From Frondihabitans sp. (GTDB lineage: Bacteria > Actinomycetota > Actinomycetes > Actinomycetales > Microbacteriaceae): 5,568 nt of DNA. The DNA is taken from contig JAODMX010000235.1 of assembly GCA_025464735.1 (NCBI GenBank), positions 1 to 5,568 on the forward strand, in the 5' to 3' direction. Positions within the stretch are counted from its first letter, which is position 1; each line of letters opens with the position of its first letter. Positions 1 through 5,568 of this stretch are shown piece by piece. The notes below the pieces were generated by a model, which searched no databases, was not told the DNA's origin, and saw nothing but the letters and a program-made list of their open reading frames with translations. Both the position numbers and the translations under genes were made by a program.

Positions 1-524
1 TCCTCGCGGAACCCGCCGAAGTGCGGGGCCTTCGCGAACTCGGTCGAGACGGTGCCGAGATCGCCCAGGAGCCCGGCCTGCTGGCGGTACGCCACCAGCT
101 GGTCGTTGTACCGGCGCGACTGCGACACCATGAAGAGTTGACCGGTCACCTCGGCCGCGGCCGCGAGCGACAGGGCTTCGGCGACGTTCTGCGCCGCGGG
201 CTTCTCACCGAGCACGGGCAGCCCGGCGAACAGCGCATCGGTCGTGACCGGGTGGTGGGCGACCGGCACCGTGATGTCGAGGATCGCGTCGGGGCTCGTC
301 GACTGGATGAGCTCCGCGAGGTCGGTCGAGACGGCGATCGACGGGTCGCCGTAGACCTCGGCTCCGGCCCGGGCCGCGTCGAGGTTCAGGTCGACGATGC
401 CGACGAGCTCGACGTCGGCGTCGGCCGCGTCGGTGCGAAGCCACGCCTGGCCCATGCCGCCGGCGCCGACCTGGATGACGCGCACCGGCGCATCCTGCGT
501 CCGGAGGGTGCTGAAGGCGCTCAT
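1..524 (-). CDS. Gfo/Idh/MocA-family oxidoreductase, N-terminal part (3' end beyond window)
   Basis: This is the N-terminal 174 codons of a predicted cytoplasmic NAD(P)-dependent sugar or polyol dehydrogenase; the reading frame is open to the window edge. A Rossmann fold starts at about residue 14, with the nucleotide-binding glycine motif VGAGGMG (G20, G22, G25). VDLN at about 44-47 closes the second strand, ITVP lies at 84-87, and the family signature EKP is at 107-109, where the lysine is normally catalytic. SQSRRY follows at 134-139. The C-terminal substrate domain is not visible. The ATG at 524 overlaps the stop of the ThuA gene as ATGA, which suggests translational coupling; the upstream Shine-Dalgarno is weak. 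It resembles the oxidoreductase at 1363-2568 at roughly half of the aligned positions by eye, so the two are paralogues. The family assignment is firm; substrate and direction of catalysis are unknown. Confidence 0.93.
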   Translation of the reverse strand, partial: MSAFSTLRTQDAPVRVIQVGAGGMGQAWLRTDAADADVELVGIVDLNLDAARAGAEVYGDPSIAVSTDLAELIQSTSPDAILDITVPVAHHPVTTDALFAGLPVLGEKPAAQNVAEALSLAAAAEVTGQLFMVSQSRRYNDQLVAYRQQAGLLGDLGTVSTEFAKAPHFGGFRE

Positions 525-1333
525 GCGTCGACTTCGGCGGTGGCGGCGGGCGCCTCGAGCGGGTGGTCGAACGGGCCGGCGTAGTGCTGGCCCTGGTAGT
601 ACTCGCCGAGGTCGTAGCGGTGCAGCTCGGGGATGCCGCGCTCACGCTCGGGACGGGCCCACTCGACGCCGTTCGCGATCACGCGACGGACGTCTTTGTG
701 GTGGTACACCGGGAAGTCCTGGTCGCCGGGCGAGAAGAAGAAGATCTTGCCGAAGCCGCGCCGGTAGGTCATGCCCGAGCGGAACACCTCGCCGCCGGTG
801 AAGCCCGAGATGAAGATGAGCTCGTCGGGCGTGGGCACGTCGAAGTACTCGCCGTACATCTCCTGCTCGGGGATGACGATCGGGTTCGGTACGCCGCGCG
901 TGATCGGGTGCTGAGGGTTGACGGTCCAGACCAGCTCCTGGTCGTGCTCGCTGCGCCAGCGGAGGGTGCAGGTCGTGCCCATCAGCTTGCCGAAGATCTT
1001 CGACCAGTGGCCGGAGTGCAGCACGAGCAGACCCATGCCGGAGAGCACGTGACGGTGGACCCGGTCGACGATCAGGTCGTCCACGTCGCCGTGGGCGGCG
1101 TGGCCCCACCAGGTCAGGACGTCCGTGTTCGCGAGGACTTCCTCGGTCAGGCCATGCTCCGGCTGATCCATGGTCGCGATCCGCACGATCGCGTCCGGCA
1201 GGTTCTCCTGGATCCCCGCGGCGATGGCGCCGTGCATTCCCTCGGGATACCGCTCGGCGACGTGCGCCTCGACCTTCTCGTGGACGTTCTCGCCCCAGAC
1301 GGTGACGCGCAGGGGGGAGGTGGTGTCGCTCAT
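521..1333 (-). CDS. thuA: ThuA-family (trehalose utilization) protein
   Basis: This 270-residue protein matches the ThuA family along nearly its whole length; the family has a class I glutamine-amidotransferase-like fold. Recognisable blocks in order are [11 protein letters not shown] (10-20), [10 protein letters not shown] (29-38), EHGLTEEVL (59-67), WWGHAAH (75-81), [10 protein letters not shown] (105-114), [10 protein letters not shown] (118-127), EMYGEYFD (158-165), GGEVFRSG (180-187) and VIANGVEWA (218-226). About 40 residues after that form a less conserved tail. No signal peptide is seen, so it should be cytoplasmic. In rhizobia and Agrobacterium thuA acts with thuB in catabolism of trehalose and related disaccharides, but its exact reaction is not well settled. 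The ATG at 1333 is chosen because homology begins just after it and a GA-rich ribosome site precedes it; the frame stays open further upstream only as a shadow of the preceding gene. It lies between two Gfo/Idh/MocA genes, 29 bases after one and overlapping the other. The usual PGHE segment appears to read PGDQD (202-206). Confidence 0.95.
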   Translation of the reverse strand: MSDTTSPLRVTVWGENVHEKVEAHVAERYPEGMHGAIAAGIQENLPDAIVRIATMDQPEHGLTEEVLANTDVLTWWGHAAHGDVDDLIVDRVHRHVLSGMGLLVLHSGHWSKIFGKLMGTTCTLRWRSEHDQELVWTVNPQHPITRGVPNPIVIPEQEMYGEYFDVPTPDELIFISGFTGGEVFRSGMTYRRGFGKIFFFSPGDQDFPVYHHKDVRRVIANGVEWARPERERGIPELHRYDLGEYYQGQHYAGPFDHPLEAPAATAEVDA

Positions 1334-1340
1334 TGTGAAT

Positions 1341-1350
1341 CTTCTTTCCG
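1341..1350 (-). promoter_or_regulatory. Ribosome binding site of the ThuA gene
   Basis: On the minus strand the sequence reads CGGAAAGAAG, followed by seven bases and then the ATG at 1333. It is a moderate Shine-Dalgarno match, but it is purine-rich and well spaced. It supports the start at 1333 over the many upstream in-frame starts that lie inside the preceding oxidoreductase gene. Confidence 0.6.
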
Positions 1351-1356
1351 GTTGGT

Positions 1357-1390
1357 GATGGCTCAGCGTCCCGCGGGGGATGGCTGAGCG
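1357..1390 (-). repeat. Imperfect 12-bp direct repeat over the oxidoreductase stop codon
   Basis: On the plus strand gatggctcagcg (1357-1368) recurs as gatggctgagcg (1379-1390), with 11 of 12 bases matching at a 22-base period. The one mismatch also makes gctcagc and gctgagc a 7-bp inverted repeat around a 15-base loop. The stop codon of the oxidoreductase gene (1363-1365) lies in the first copy. With the neighbouring 18-bp repeats, it makes this gene end unusually repetitive. A function as a stem-loop is uncertain. Confidence 0.5.
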
Positions 1391-2568
1391 AGTGTCGTTG
1401 CGGGAGAAAGTATCGTTGCGGGAGACCGTGTTGTTGCAGGAGATAGGCCGGCTCGCGCCGAGCCCCAGGATTCGAGGACGGCTCGGACGTCGTCCCGGAG
1501 TGGGGAGCGCAGTGCCTCGGCGTAGCCGTCCTCCAGGACGTCGGCGATCCGGATCCTGACGCCCGAGTCCGCCGACCGCACAGCCGCCTCGACCATTGCG
1601 AAGCTCTGTACGTTGGAGTGCACTTCGCTCTCCGGCGTGCGACCGGTGCGGAGGGCGTCGAGGAAGTCGGCCAGGGATCCTGCGATCTCTTCCGGCGGCC
1701 CCGAGGCGATCGGGGTGGTGATGCCGAGTGTGCTGGCGTGGCTCTCGGGGTCGACGCGGTCGAGGACGACGTCGCCCTCGCCATCCCAGCTGGCCGTTCC
1801 GTGCGAACCGCTGGCGCGCCAGATACCGTTCCAGCTGGTCTCGAGGCCGCGGGTGGTCCAGGTGCCGGTGTAGCGGTATCGAACGCCGCCGTCGAATTCG
1901 AAGACCGCATTGGTCACGGTGTCGCCGTCGAACCAGCTCCACTCCGGGTTGAAGGTGTCGCACCAGACCGAGACCGGGTTCGAGCCGACGAGGTAGCGGG
2001 AGACATCAAAGGCGTGGATCGCCATGTCGACGAGCAGCGGGTGAGGCATCTGCTCACGGAATCCGGGGAAGTGCGCCTCCTTGGCGTACTCGGTGGTGAG
2101 GAGCGCGAGCGACCCGATCTCGGCGATCGCGGAGCGGTAGGCGGCGAGCGAGTTGTAGTAGCGGCGGTTCTGGCTCGTCATGAGGAGCTGACCGGAAGCC
2201 TCCGAGACGGCGACGCTGGTCAGCGCCTCGGCGACCGTCGGCGCGAGCGGCTTCTCGCAGAGCACCGGCAGACCCCCGAACAGCGCTTCCGTGTTGATCG
2301 GTAGGTGGGCGCGAGGCACCGTGACATTGATCACGGCCTGCCCGCCGGACGCTCGCGCGACCTCGAGGACGTTGGAGCCGACGACCACGCTGTCGAAGCC
2401 GAGGTCCGCCGCCGCCTGCCGAGCCAAGGCCTGGTCGAGATCCACGAGCCCAACCAGAATCGCGTCCTGGCTGGCGCTGAGCATCCGCATCCAGGCCTGG
2501 CCCATGAGCCCGGCCCCGACCAGAACCACCCGTATGGGACCCTCGTCGGGCACGGTAGCGAATGTCAC
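1363..2568 (-). CDS. Gfo/Idh/MocA-family oxidoreductase (complete)
   Basis: This is a 401-residue predicted cytoplasmic NAD(P)-dependent dehydrogenase of the Gfo/Idh/MocA family, whose members oxidise or reduce sugars, polyols and glycosides. The N-terminal Rossmann fold has [10 protein letters not shown] with G18, G20 and G23, then LVDLD at 41-45, VTVP at 82-85 and the EKP signature at 105-107 (K106 probably catalytic). SQNRRY is at 132-137. The C-terminal sheet domain contains DMAIHAFD at 181-188, where D181 and H185 sit in the usual catalytic position. It ends with the typical [16 protein letters not shown] helix-strand at about 326-341. The start is GTG at 2568, giving a GTGA overlap with the permease stop and leaving ten residues before the first strand. 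The family core ends by about residue 374; the last 27 residues are a tail with three SPAT hexapeptides encoded by an 18-bp tandem repeat. It sits directly after the importer genes, so its substrate is probably the imported sugar or a product of it. Confidence 0.95.
   Translation of the reverse strand: MTFATVPDEGPIRVVLVGAGLMGQAWMRMLSASQDAILVGLVDLDQALARQAAADLGFDSVVVGSNVLEVARASGGQAVINVTVPRAHLPINTEALFGGLPVLCEKPLAPTVAEALTSVAVSEASGQLLMTSQNRRYYNSLAAYRSAIAEIGSLALLTTEYAKEAHFPGFREQMPHPLLVDMAIHAFDVSRYLVGSNPVSVWCDTFNPEWSWFDGDTVTNAVFEFDGGVRYRYTGTWTTRGLETSWNGIWRASGSHGTASWDGEGDVVLDRVDPESHASTLGITTPIASGPPEEIAGSLADFLDALRTGRTPESEVHSNVQSFAMVEAAVRSADSGVRIRIADVLEDGYAEALRSPLRDDVRAVLESWGSARAGLSPATTRSPATILSPATTLAQPSPAGR
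1392..1445 (-). repeat. Three tandem copies of an 18-bp unit in the oxidoreductase 3' end
   Basis: Three adjacent 18-base units lie at 1392-1409, 1410-1427 and 1428-1445. On the plus strand they share the pattern gtrtygttgcrggaga followed by two variable bases. Because 18 is a multiple of three, the unit keeps the reading frame and encodes the hexapeptide (L/R)SPAT(T/I) three times at residues 375-392. The copies differ from one another at only a few positions, which suggests recent slippage duplication. The encoded tail is outside the recognised family fold and is probably disordered. Confidence 0.85.
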
Positions 2569-3437
2569 TTGACCGCCCCACCCAGGGCTCCGGCCGCGAT
2601 GTACTTCTGGGCGAAGATGAGGAGCACGGCGGCCGGAAGCGAAGCGAGGACCGCGGTCGCCATGACGGGGCCCCAGTTCGTGACGTTCGATCCGATGTAG
2701 TTGTAGATACCGAGGGTGATGGGCCGGATGGCGTCCGTCGACGTCAGGGTCAGCGCTATGAGGAAGTCACCCCAGGCGCCGAGGAAGGTGAACAGCGCCG
2801 CGGTCACGATGGCGTTGCGGCTGATGGGGATCACGATCGAGACGAATGCCCGGAAGTCGCCGGCGCCGTCCACGAGAGCGGCCTCGACAAGGCTGGGCGG
2901 AAGCGATTCCATGAACGCACGCATCAGCAGGATGGCGAACGGCACCTGCACCGCGCTGTCGGCCAGAATCAGGCCGATGTAGGAGTTCAGGAGACCGACG
3001 TCATTGAAGATGGTGTAAAGAGCGTTCGCGATGACGATCGTGGGAATCATCTGCGTCACCAAGAGAACGAGCAGCAACACGCGGGTGCCACGCATTCTGA
3101 ACCGCGCCAGCCCATAGGCGGCCGGGGTCGCGATGAGCAGCGTGAGCACGACTGTGCCCAGGCCGATGATCATGCTCGAGACGAAGTTCTGCCCCTGCTG
3201 CTGGAAGGCTGCCTGGTACCCCGAGAAAGTCAGAGACGTGGGGAACCACGTCGCCGTTGCGGCGCCAGCCGTCGCCTGCAGGCTGGTGTTGATCATCCAG
3301 TAGACGGGGAACACCATGATGGCCAGGAAGATGATCCCGAGGATCGTGAACGGGATGGAGCGAGCCTTGCTCCTGCGGCGAGACCGGCCAGGCACTCTGG
3401 CCACGCTCCCGGGTGCTTTGACGGCGTTGATGGTCAT
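2565..3437 (-). CDS. ABC sugar importer permease, MalG/UgpE-like (CUT1)
   Basis: This 290-residue inner-membrane subunit forms half of the transmembrane channel of a CUT1-type sugar ABC importer. An arginine- and lysine-rich cytoplasmic N-terminus (about 14-26) leads into a first hydrophobic segment at about 29-50. A periplasm-equivalent loop follows, then further segments at about 86-109, 118-141, 150-172, 206-229 and 258-280, six in all. The EAA loop that docks on the ATPase begins at E185-A186-A187, with the conserved G191 and the IP pair at 203-204. AYGLARFRMRG (107-117) before the third segment and the AGALGGAVK ending are typical of MalG-type permeases. The ATG at 3437 overlaps the stop of the MalF-like gene as ATGA, and its own stop overlaps the GTG of the oxidoreductase. 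These tight junctions suggest coupled, matched expression. The substrate is not deducible from the permease. Confidence 0.95.
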   Translation of the reverse strand: MTINAVKAPGSVARVPGRSRRRSKARSIPFTILGIIFLAIMVFPVYWMINTSLQATAGAATATWFPTSLTFSGYQAAFQQQGQNFVSSMIIGLGTVVLTLLIATPAAYGLARFRMRGTRVLLLVLLVTQMIPTIVIANALYTIFNDVGLLNSYIGLILADSAVQVPFAILLMRAFMESLPPSLVEAALVDGAGDFRAFVSIVIPISRNAIVTAALFTFLGAWGDFLIALTLTSTDAIRPITLGIYNYIGSNVTNWGPVMATAVLASLPAAVLLIFAQKYIAAGALGGAVK

Positions 3438-4384
3438 TCGTCGACCGCTTTCCGTGAGATCGCGAGGTAGATCATCGCGAAGACGAAGGAGACGACGATG
3501 AGGACGTTACTCACGGCCGCTCCGATACCGAACTGGAAGTTGATGAACGACTCGTGGTAGGCGTTGGTCGCCAGGGTCTGCGTGGAGTTCGCCGGCCCAC
3601 CACCCGTCAGTCCGAGGATGATGTCGACGACCTTCAGCGTGTAGACGACACCGAGCACGATGACCACGCTGACGACCGACCGAATGCTGGGCCAGGTGAT
3701 GTGCCGGAAGGCCTTCCAGCCTGTCGCGCCGTCAAGTGAGGCTGCTTCGTAGAGCTCCTCGGGCACTGATTGCAGTCCGCTGTAGAGGATCGTCGTGTTG
3801 AACGGGATACCCAGCCAGACGTTCACGCCGATGACGGCGATGAGGGCAAGACTCGGGCTCACGAGCCACGGTGTGGCCGGGACCCCGAAGATTCCGAGGA
3901 ACTGGTTCAGCGCACCGCTGTCCTGATCGAGCAGCCATTTCCAGACCGCGCTCGAAGCGATGAGCGGGAGCAGCCACGGCAGGAGCAGTAGACCCCGCAG
4001 GAAGCTGGACAGAGGGAAGTTGCGTCGGAAGAACAGGGCGAGACTCAAGCCGAGCACGAACTGCAAGACGATCGAGCCCGCAGTGAACAGCGCGGTGTTG
4101 ATAACACTGGTAGTGAACACCGAGCTGCCGAACACGTAGACGTAGTTGGCGAAGCCGACCCAGGGCGCCTCGCCCGTGAAGAAGGTCTTCGTGGAGTAGT
4201 CCTGGAAGGACATGATGACGTTCTTCACCACAGGATAGCCAAAGAAGACGCCCACAAAGACCGCGGCGGGGATGACGAACAGCCACCGCGTCAATCCCAT
4301 CCTCAACCGGGCTCGGCGCTGTCCGGGCCGGACGATCACCGCCGGCGGTTCCTGACGAACCCTCGCTTGCGTTGTAACGCTCAT
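3434..4384 (-). CDS. ABC sugar importer permease, MalF/UgpA-like (CUT1)
   Basis: This 316-residue inner-membrane subunit is the partner of the MalG-like permease. After a basic cytoplasmic N-terminus of about 32 residues come six predicted membrane segments, at about 33-55, 93-118, 127-150, 177-200, 235-256 and 287-310. The first is followed by YPVVKNVIMSFQDY, a common feature of this family. The EAA loop that contacts the ATPase starts at E213-A214-A215 with G219 and ends in ITWP (229-232). LGLTGGGPANST (257-268) between segments five and six is highly characteristic of MalF/UgpA-type sugar permeases. The ATG at 4384 is preferred over starts up to 62 codons upstream, because a strong ribosome site precedes it and the upstream frame runs through the end of the binding-protein gene. 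Its stop overlaps the next permease by four bases. No ATPase gene is seen beside it. Confidence 0.95.
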   Translation of the reverse strand: MSVTTQARVRQEPPAVIVRPGQRRARLRMGLTRWLFVIPAAVFVGVFFGYPVVKNVIMSFQDYSTKTFFTGEAPWVGFANYVYVFGSSVFTTSVINTALFTAGSIVLQFVLGLSLALFFRRNFPLSSFLRGLLLLPWLLPLIASSAVWKWLLDQDSGALNQFLGIFGVPATPWLVSPSLALIAVIGVNVWLGIPFNTTILYSGLQSVPEELYEAASLDGATGWKAFRHITWPSIRSVVSVVIVLGVVYTLKVVDIILGLTGGGPANSTQTLATNAYHESFINFQFGIGAAVSNVLIVVSFVFAMIYLAISRKAVDE

Positions 4385-4390
4385 GCTTGT

Positions 4391-4400
4391 TTCCTTCCCT
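4391..4400 (-). promoter_or_regulatory. Ribosome binding site of the MalF-like permease gene
   Basis: The minus strand reads AGGGAAGGAA, then six bases (ACAAGC), then the ATG at 4384. This is the best Shine-Dalgarno match in the window and fixes the permease start. It lies 13 bases downstream of the stem-loop, leaving it free of that structure. Confidence 0.8.
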
Positions 4401-4413
4401 CTTGCCGGGGGCA

Positions 4414-4442
4414 GGGGAGCCGGCCGGTACGGCCGGCTCCCC
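4414..4442 (-). promoter_or_regulatory. Perfect 13-bp stem-loop between binding-protein and permease genes
   Basis: The arms are ggggagccggccg (4414-4426) and cggccggctcccc (4430-4442), perfectly complementary around a three-base loop. On the transcript the hairpin begins six bases after the binding-protein stop codon at 4449-4451. The following bases on the transcribed strand are GC- and purine-rich with no run of T, so it does not look like a classic intrinsic terminator. In many CUT1 operons a hairpin at this place protects the upstream mRNA end or causes partial termination, so that the binding protein is made in excess over the permeases. That role is inferred here from position and structure only; full termination seems unlikely because the permease genes show no separate promoter in the short gap. 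Confidence 0.8.
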
Positions 4443-4448
4443 CACGAC

Positions 4449-5568
4449 TCACTGGTTTTGCGTCTGCGCTTGCTGGAGCGCTGCCGCGGGGGATGCCTTG
4501 CCAGTGAGGGCAAGCTGGACAGCGGTGTAGATCTTCGTCGCGGCCTTGGGCCAGTCGGGACCGAGCTCACCGGTGCGAGCGCGGGCCGTCTGCACGGTCG
4601 TGACGAACGAGGCGACCTGCGGGTGCGTCTTGCCCCAGGCGTCGGTAGCGGTGATGTTGGTCGGGACGTTGCCCGTGTTGCCCGCGATCACGGTCTGCAT
4701 CTTCGCGGTGTTGAGGCAGCCGACAAACTTTCCGGCGAGCTTCATCGTGGCGGAGTCCTTGGTCTGCGGCACGGTGAAGGCCTCACCGCCGAGCGGGGCG
4801 ACGGGTGCCGCACCGGTCCGGGTGGGGATCGGAACGCTATCGAACTCGAGCCCCTTCGCGGCATTGAGGGCGGGGAGCTGCCACGGGCCGTTGATCATCA
4901 TGGCTGCCTTGCCGGCGATGAACTGGTTGTTCACGTCGGCCTGCGCCCAGCTGACCGAGCTCTTCGACATCGAGCCGTCGTTCTGCAGATCGAGGACGTA
5001 CTGCAAAGCCTGAACGGTTGAGGGCGTGTTGATGTTCTTCTCGTCACCACCGTTCGACCAGAGGAAGGGCAGGAACTGCCAGGTGCCCTCGTAGGTGTTG
5101 ATGTTGCTCATCGCGAAGCCGTACGTCTTGCCAGTCGTCAGCTTCTTGGCGTCAGTTCGCAGTTCGTCCCACGTCTTCGGCGGTGTGATTCCCGCGGCGG
5201 AGAGCAGCTTCTTGTTGTAGTAGAGCGCGATCGAGTTCGTGACGGGCTGCAGACCGTACAGCTTGCCCTTGTAGGTGTTCGCCTTCGCGACCGCGGGCAC
5301 GTCGCCGGTGGCGCTGAGCCCGTAATCGGACAGCGGCGATAGGGCGCCCGAGGAGGCGATCTGCTGCACATCCGGGTTGTCGAGCATCAGGACGTCGGGC
5401 AACGTGCGCGACGATGCCTGCTGCAGCACCTTCGCGATGAGGCCCGCTCCGGCGACGTGGTTGATGGTGAGCTTGATGCCCAGCTGGCTGGCGCACTTGT
5501 TGTAGTTCGAGTTGTAGGTCGAGGTGTAGTAGTCCTCGATCGTGAGGTGCTTGCTGCCGGAGGACGTG
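4449..5568 (-). CDS. ABC sugar importer substrate-binding protein, family 1 (5' end beyond window)
   Basis: The visible part is 372 codons of an extracellular solute-binding protein of the family 1 (MalE-like) type; the frame is open to the window edge. The signal peptide and lipobox expected for a Gram-positive lipoprotein would lie upstream, and perhaps 40-60 residues are missing. Counting from the first full codon, the family features are LPDVLMLDNPDVQQIASSG (about 56-74), the segment from KGKLYG to YYNKKLL (about 100-122), GITPPKTWDEL (126-136), FLWSNGG (168-174), FIAGKAAMMINGPWQLP (216-232) and APLGGEAFTVPQTKD (257-271). It should sit on the outer face of the membrane and deliver a sugar or glycoside to the two permeases encoded next. 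Two cysteines are visible, C25 and C284, which could pair. A GTG at 5429 could be misread as a start, but coding sequence with family character continues upstream of it. The ligand cannot be deduced. Confidence 0.94.
   Translation of the reverse strand, partial: TSSGSKHLTIEDYYTSTYNSNYNKCASQLGIKLTINHVAGAGLIAKVLQQASSRTLPDVLMLDNPDVQQIASSGALSPLSDYGLSATGDVPAVAKANTYKGKLYGLQPVTNSIALYYNKKLLSAAGITPPKTWDELRTDAKKLTTGKTYGFAMSNINTYEGTWQFLPFLWSNGGDEKNINTPSTVQALQYVLDLQNDGSMSKSSVSWAQADVNNQFIAGKAAMMINGPWQLPALNAAKGLEFDSVPIPTRTGAAPVAPLGGEAFTVPQTKDSATMKLAGKFVGCLNTAKMQTVIAGNTGNVPTNITATDAWGKTHPQVASFVTTVQTARARTGELGPDWPKAATKIYTAVQLALTGKASPAAALQQAQTQNQ

Noticed and set aside
21..584. A 187-codon plus-strand frame opposite the second oxidoreductase.
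   Set aside because: The minus strand carries an intact Rossmann motif and EKP signature in a continuous frame; this is a shadow.
563..1387. A 274-codon open frame on the plus strand, opposite the ThuA gene.
   Set aside because: The opposite strand encodes a full-length ThuA match; this frame has biased, low-complexity composition and no family features.
1392..1445. The 18-bp tandem repeat as a CRISPR array or a regulator binding array.
   Set aside because: The units abut with no spacers and lie inside a coding frame they preserve, so slippage in a coding tail is the simpler reading.
642..1910. A 422-codon minus-strand frame spanning the ThuA gene and part of the oxidoreductase gene.
   Set aside because: It is out of frame with both supported genes, rich in R, P, S and A, and shows no domain.
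1334..1963. A possible 210-residue N-terminal extension of the ThuA protein, because its frame stays open upstream.
   Set aside because: The extension lies in another frame inside a well-supported oxidoreductase gene and is arginine-rich without family similarity; ThuA homology begins right after the ATG at 1333, which has a ribosome site.
2562..3470. A 302-codon open frame on the plus strand, opposite the MalG-like permease.
   Set aside because: It is antisense to a clear permease, is rich in D, E, R, H and G with no recognisable domain, and is the usual mirror of a high-GC coding frame.
4414..4442. Classification of the stem-loop as a factor-independent terminator.
   Set aside because: No T-run follows on the transcribed strand and the downstream permeases, only 30 bases away, need to be co-expressed; a stabiliser or attenuator fits better.
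4385..4570. A possible 62-residue N-terminal extension of the MalF-like permease.
   Set aside because: It would run through the stem-loop and the end of the binding-protein gene, and the best ribosome site in the window marks the ATG at 4384.

Overview
This GC-rich window is almost entirely coding, with every gene on the minus strand, so the transcript runs from high to low coordinates. Codons strongly prefer G or C in the third position. The gene content, with a CUT1-type sugar importer lacking its own ATPase next to Gfo/Idh/MocA and ThuA-family genes, points to a high-GC actinomycete. A Microbacteriaceae-like bacterium is my best guess from style alone; there is no rRNA or other marker to confirm it.

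In transcription order the layout is: (1) an extracellular sugar-binding protein of an ABC importer, whose 5' end lies beyond the window (5568 to 4449); (2) a 64-base gap holding a perfect 13-bp GC-rich stem-loop and a strong ribosome binding site; (3) a MalF/UgpA-like permease (4384-3434); (4) a MalG/UgpE-like permease (3437-2565); (5) a complete Gfo/Idh/MocA NAD(P)-dependent oxidoreductase with a repeat-encoded C-terminal tail (2568-1363); (6) a ThuA-family protein (1333-521); (7) a second, related Gfo/Idh/MocA oxidoreductase cut by the window edge (524-1). Three junctions overlap by four bases (ATGA, GTGA, ATGA) and the other two gaps are 64 and 29 bases, so this is very probably one operon. 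The promoter and any regulator are outside the window.

Taken together this looks like an import-and-oxidise module for a sugar or glycoside. The binding protein captures the substrate outside the cell, the two permeases carry it in (powered by an ATPase encoded elsewhere, probably MsiK-like), and the oxidoreductases with the ThuA protein process it in the cytoplasm. The gene set recalls the rhizobial/Agrobacterium thuEFGK-thuAB locus, in which ThuB, a Gfo/Idh/MocA enzyme, makes 3-keto derivatives of disaccharides. It differs in having two oxidoreductases flanking thuA and no ATPase gene. The substrate cannot be read from the sequence.

I found no RNA genes, mobile elements, CRISPR arrays or phage genes, and no non-coding stretch longer than 64 bases. 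The points most worth a second look are the paired oxidoreductases around thuA, the stem-loop after the binding-protein gene, and the 18-bp tandem repeat that forms the end of the first oxidoreductase gene.
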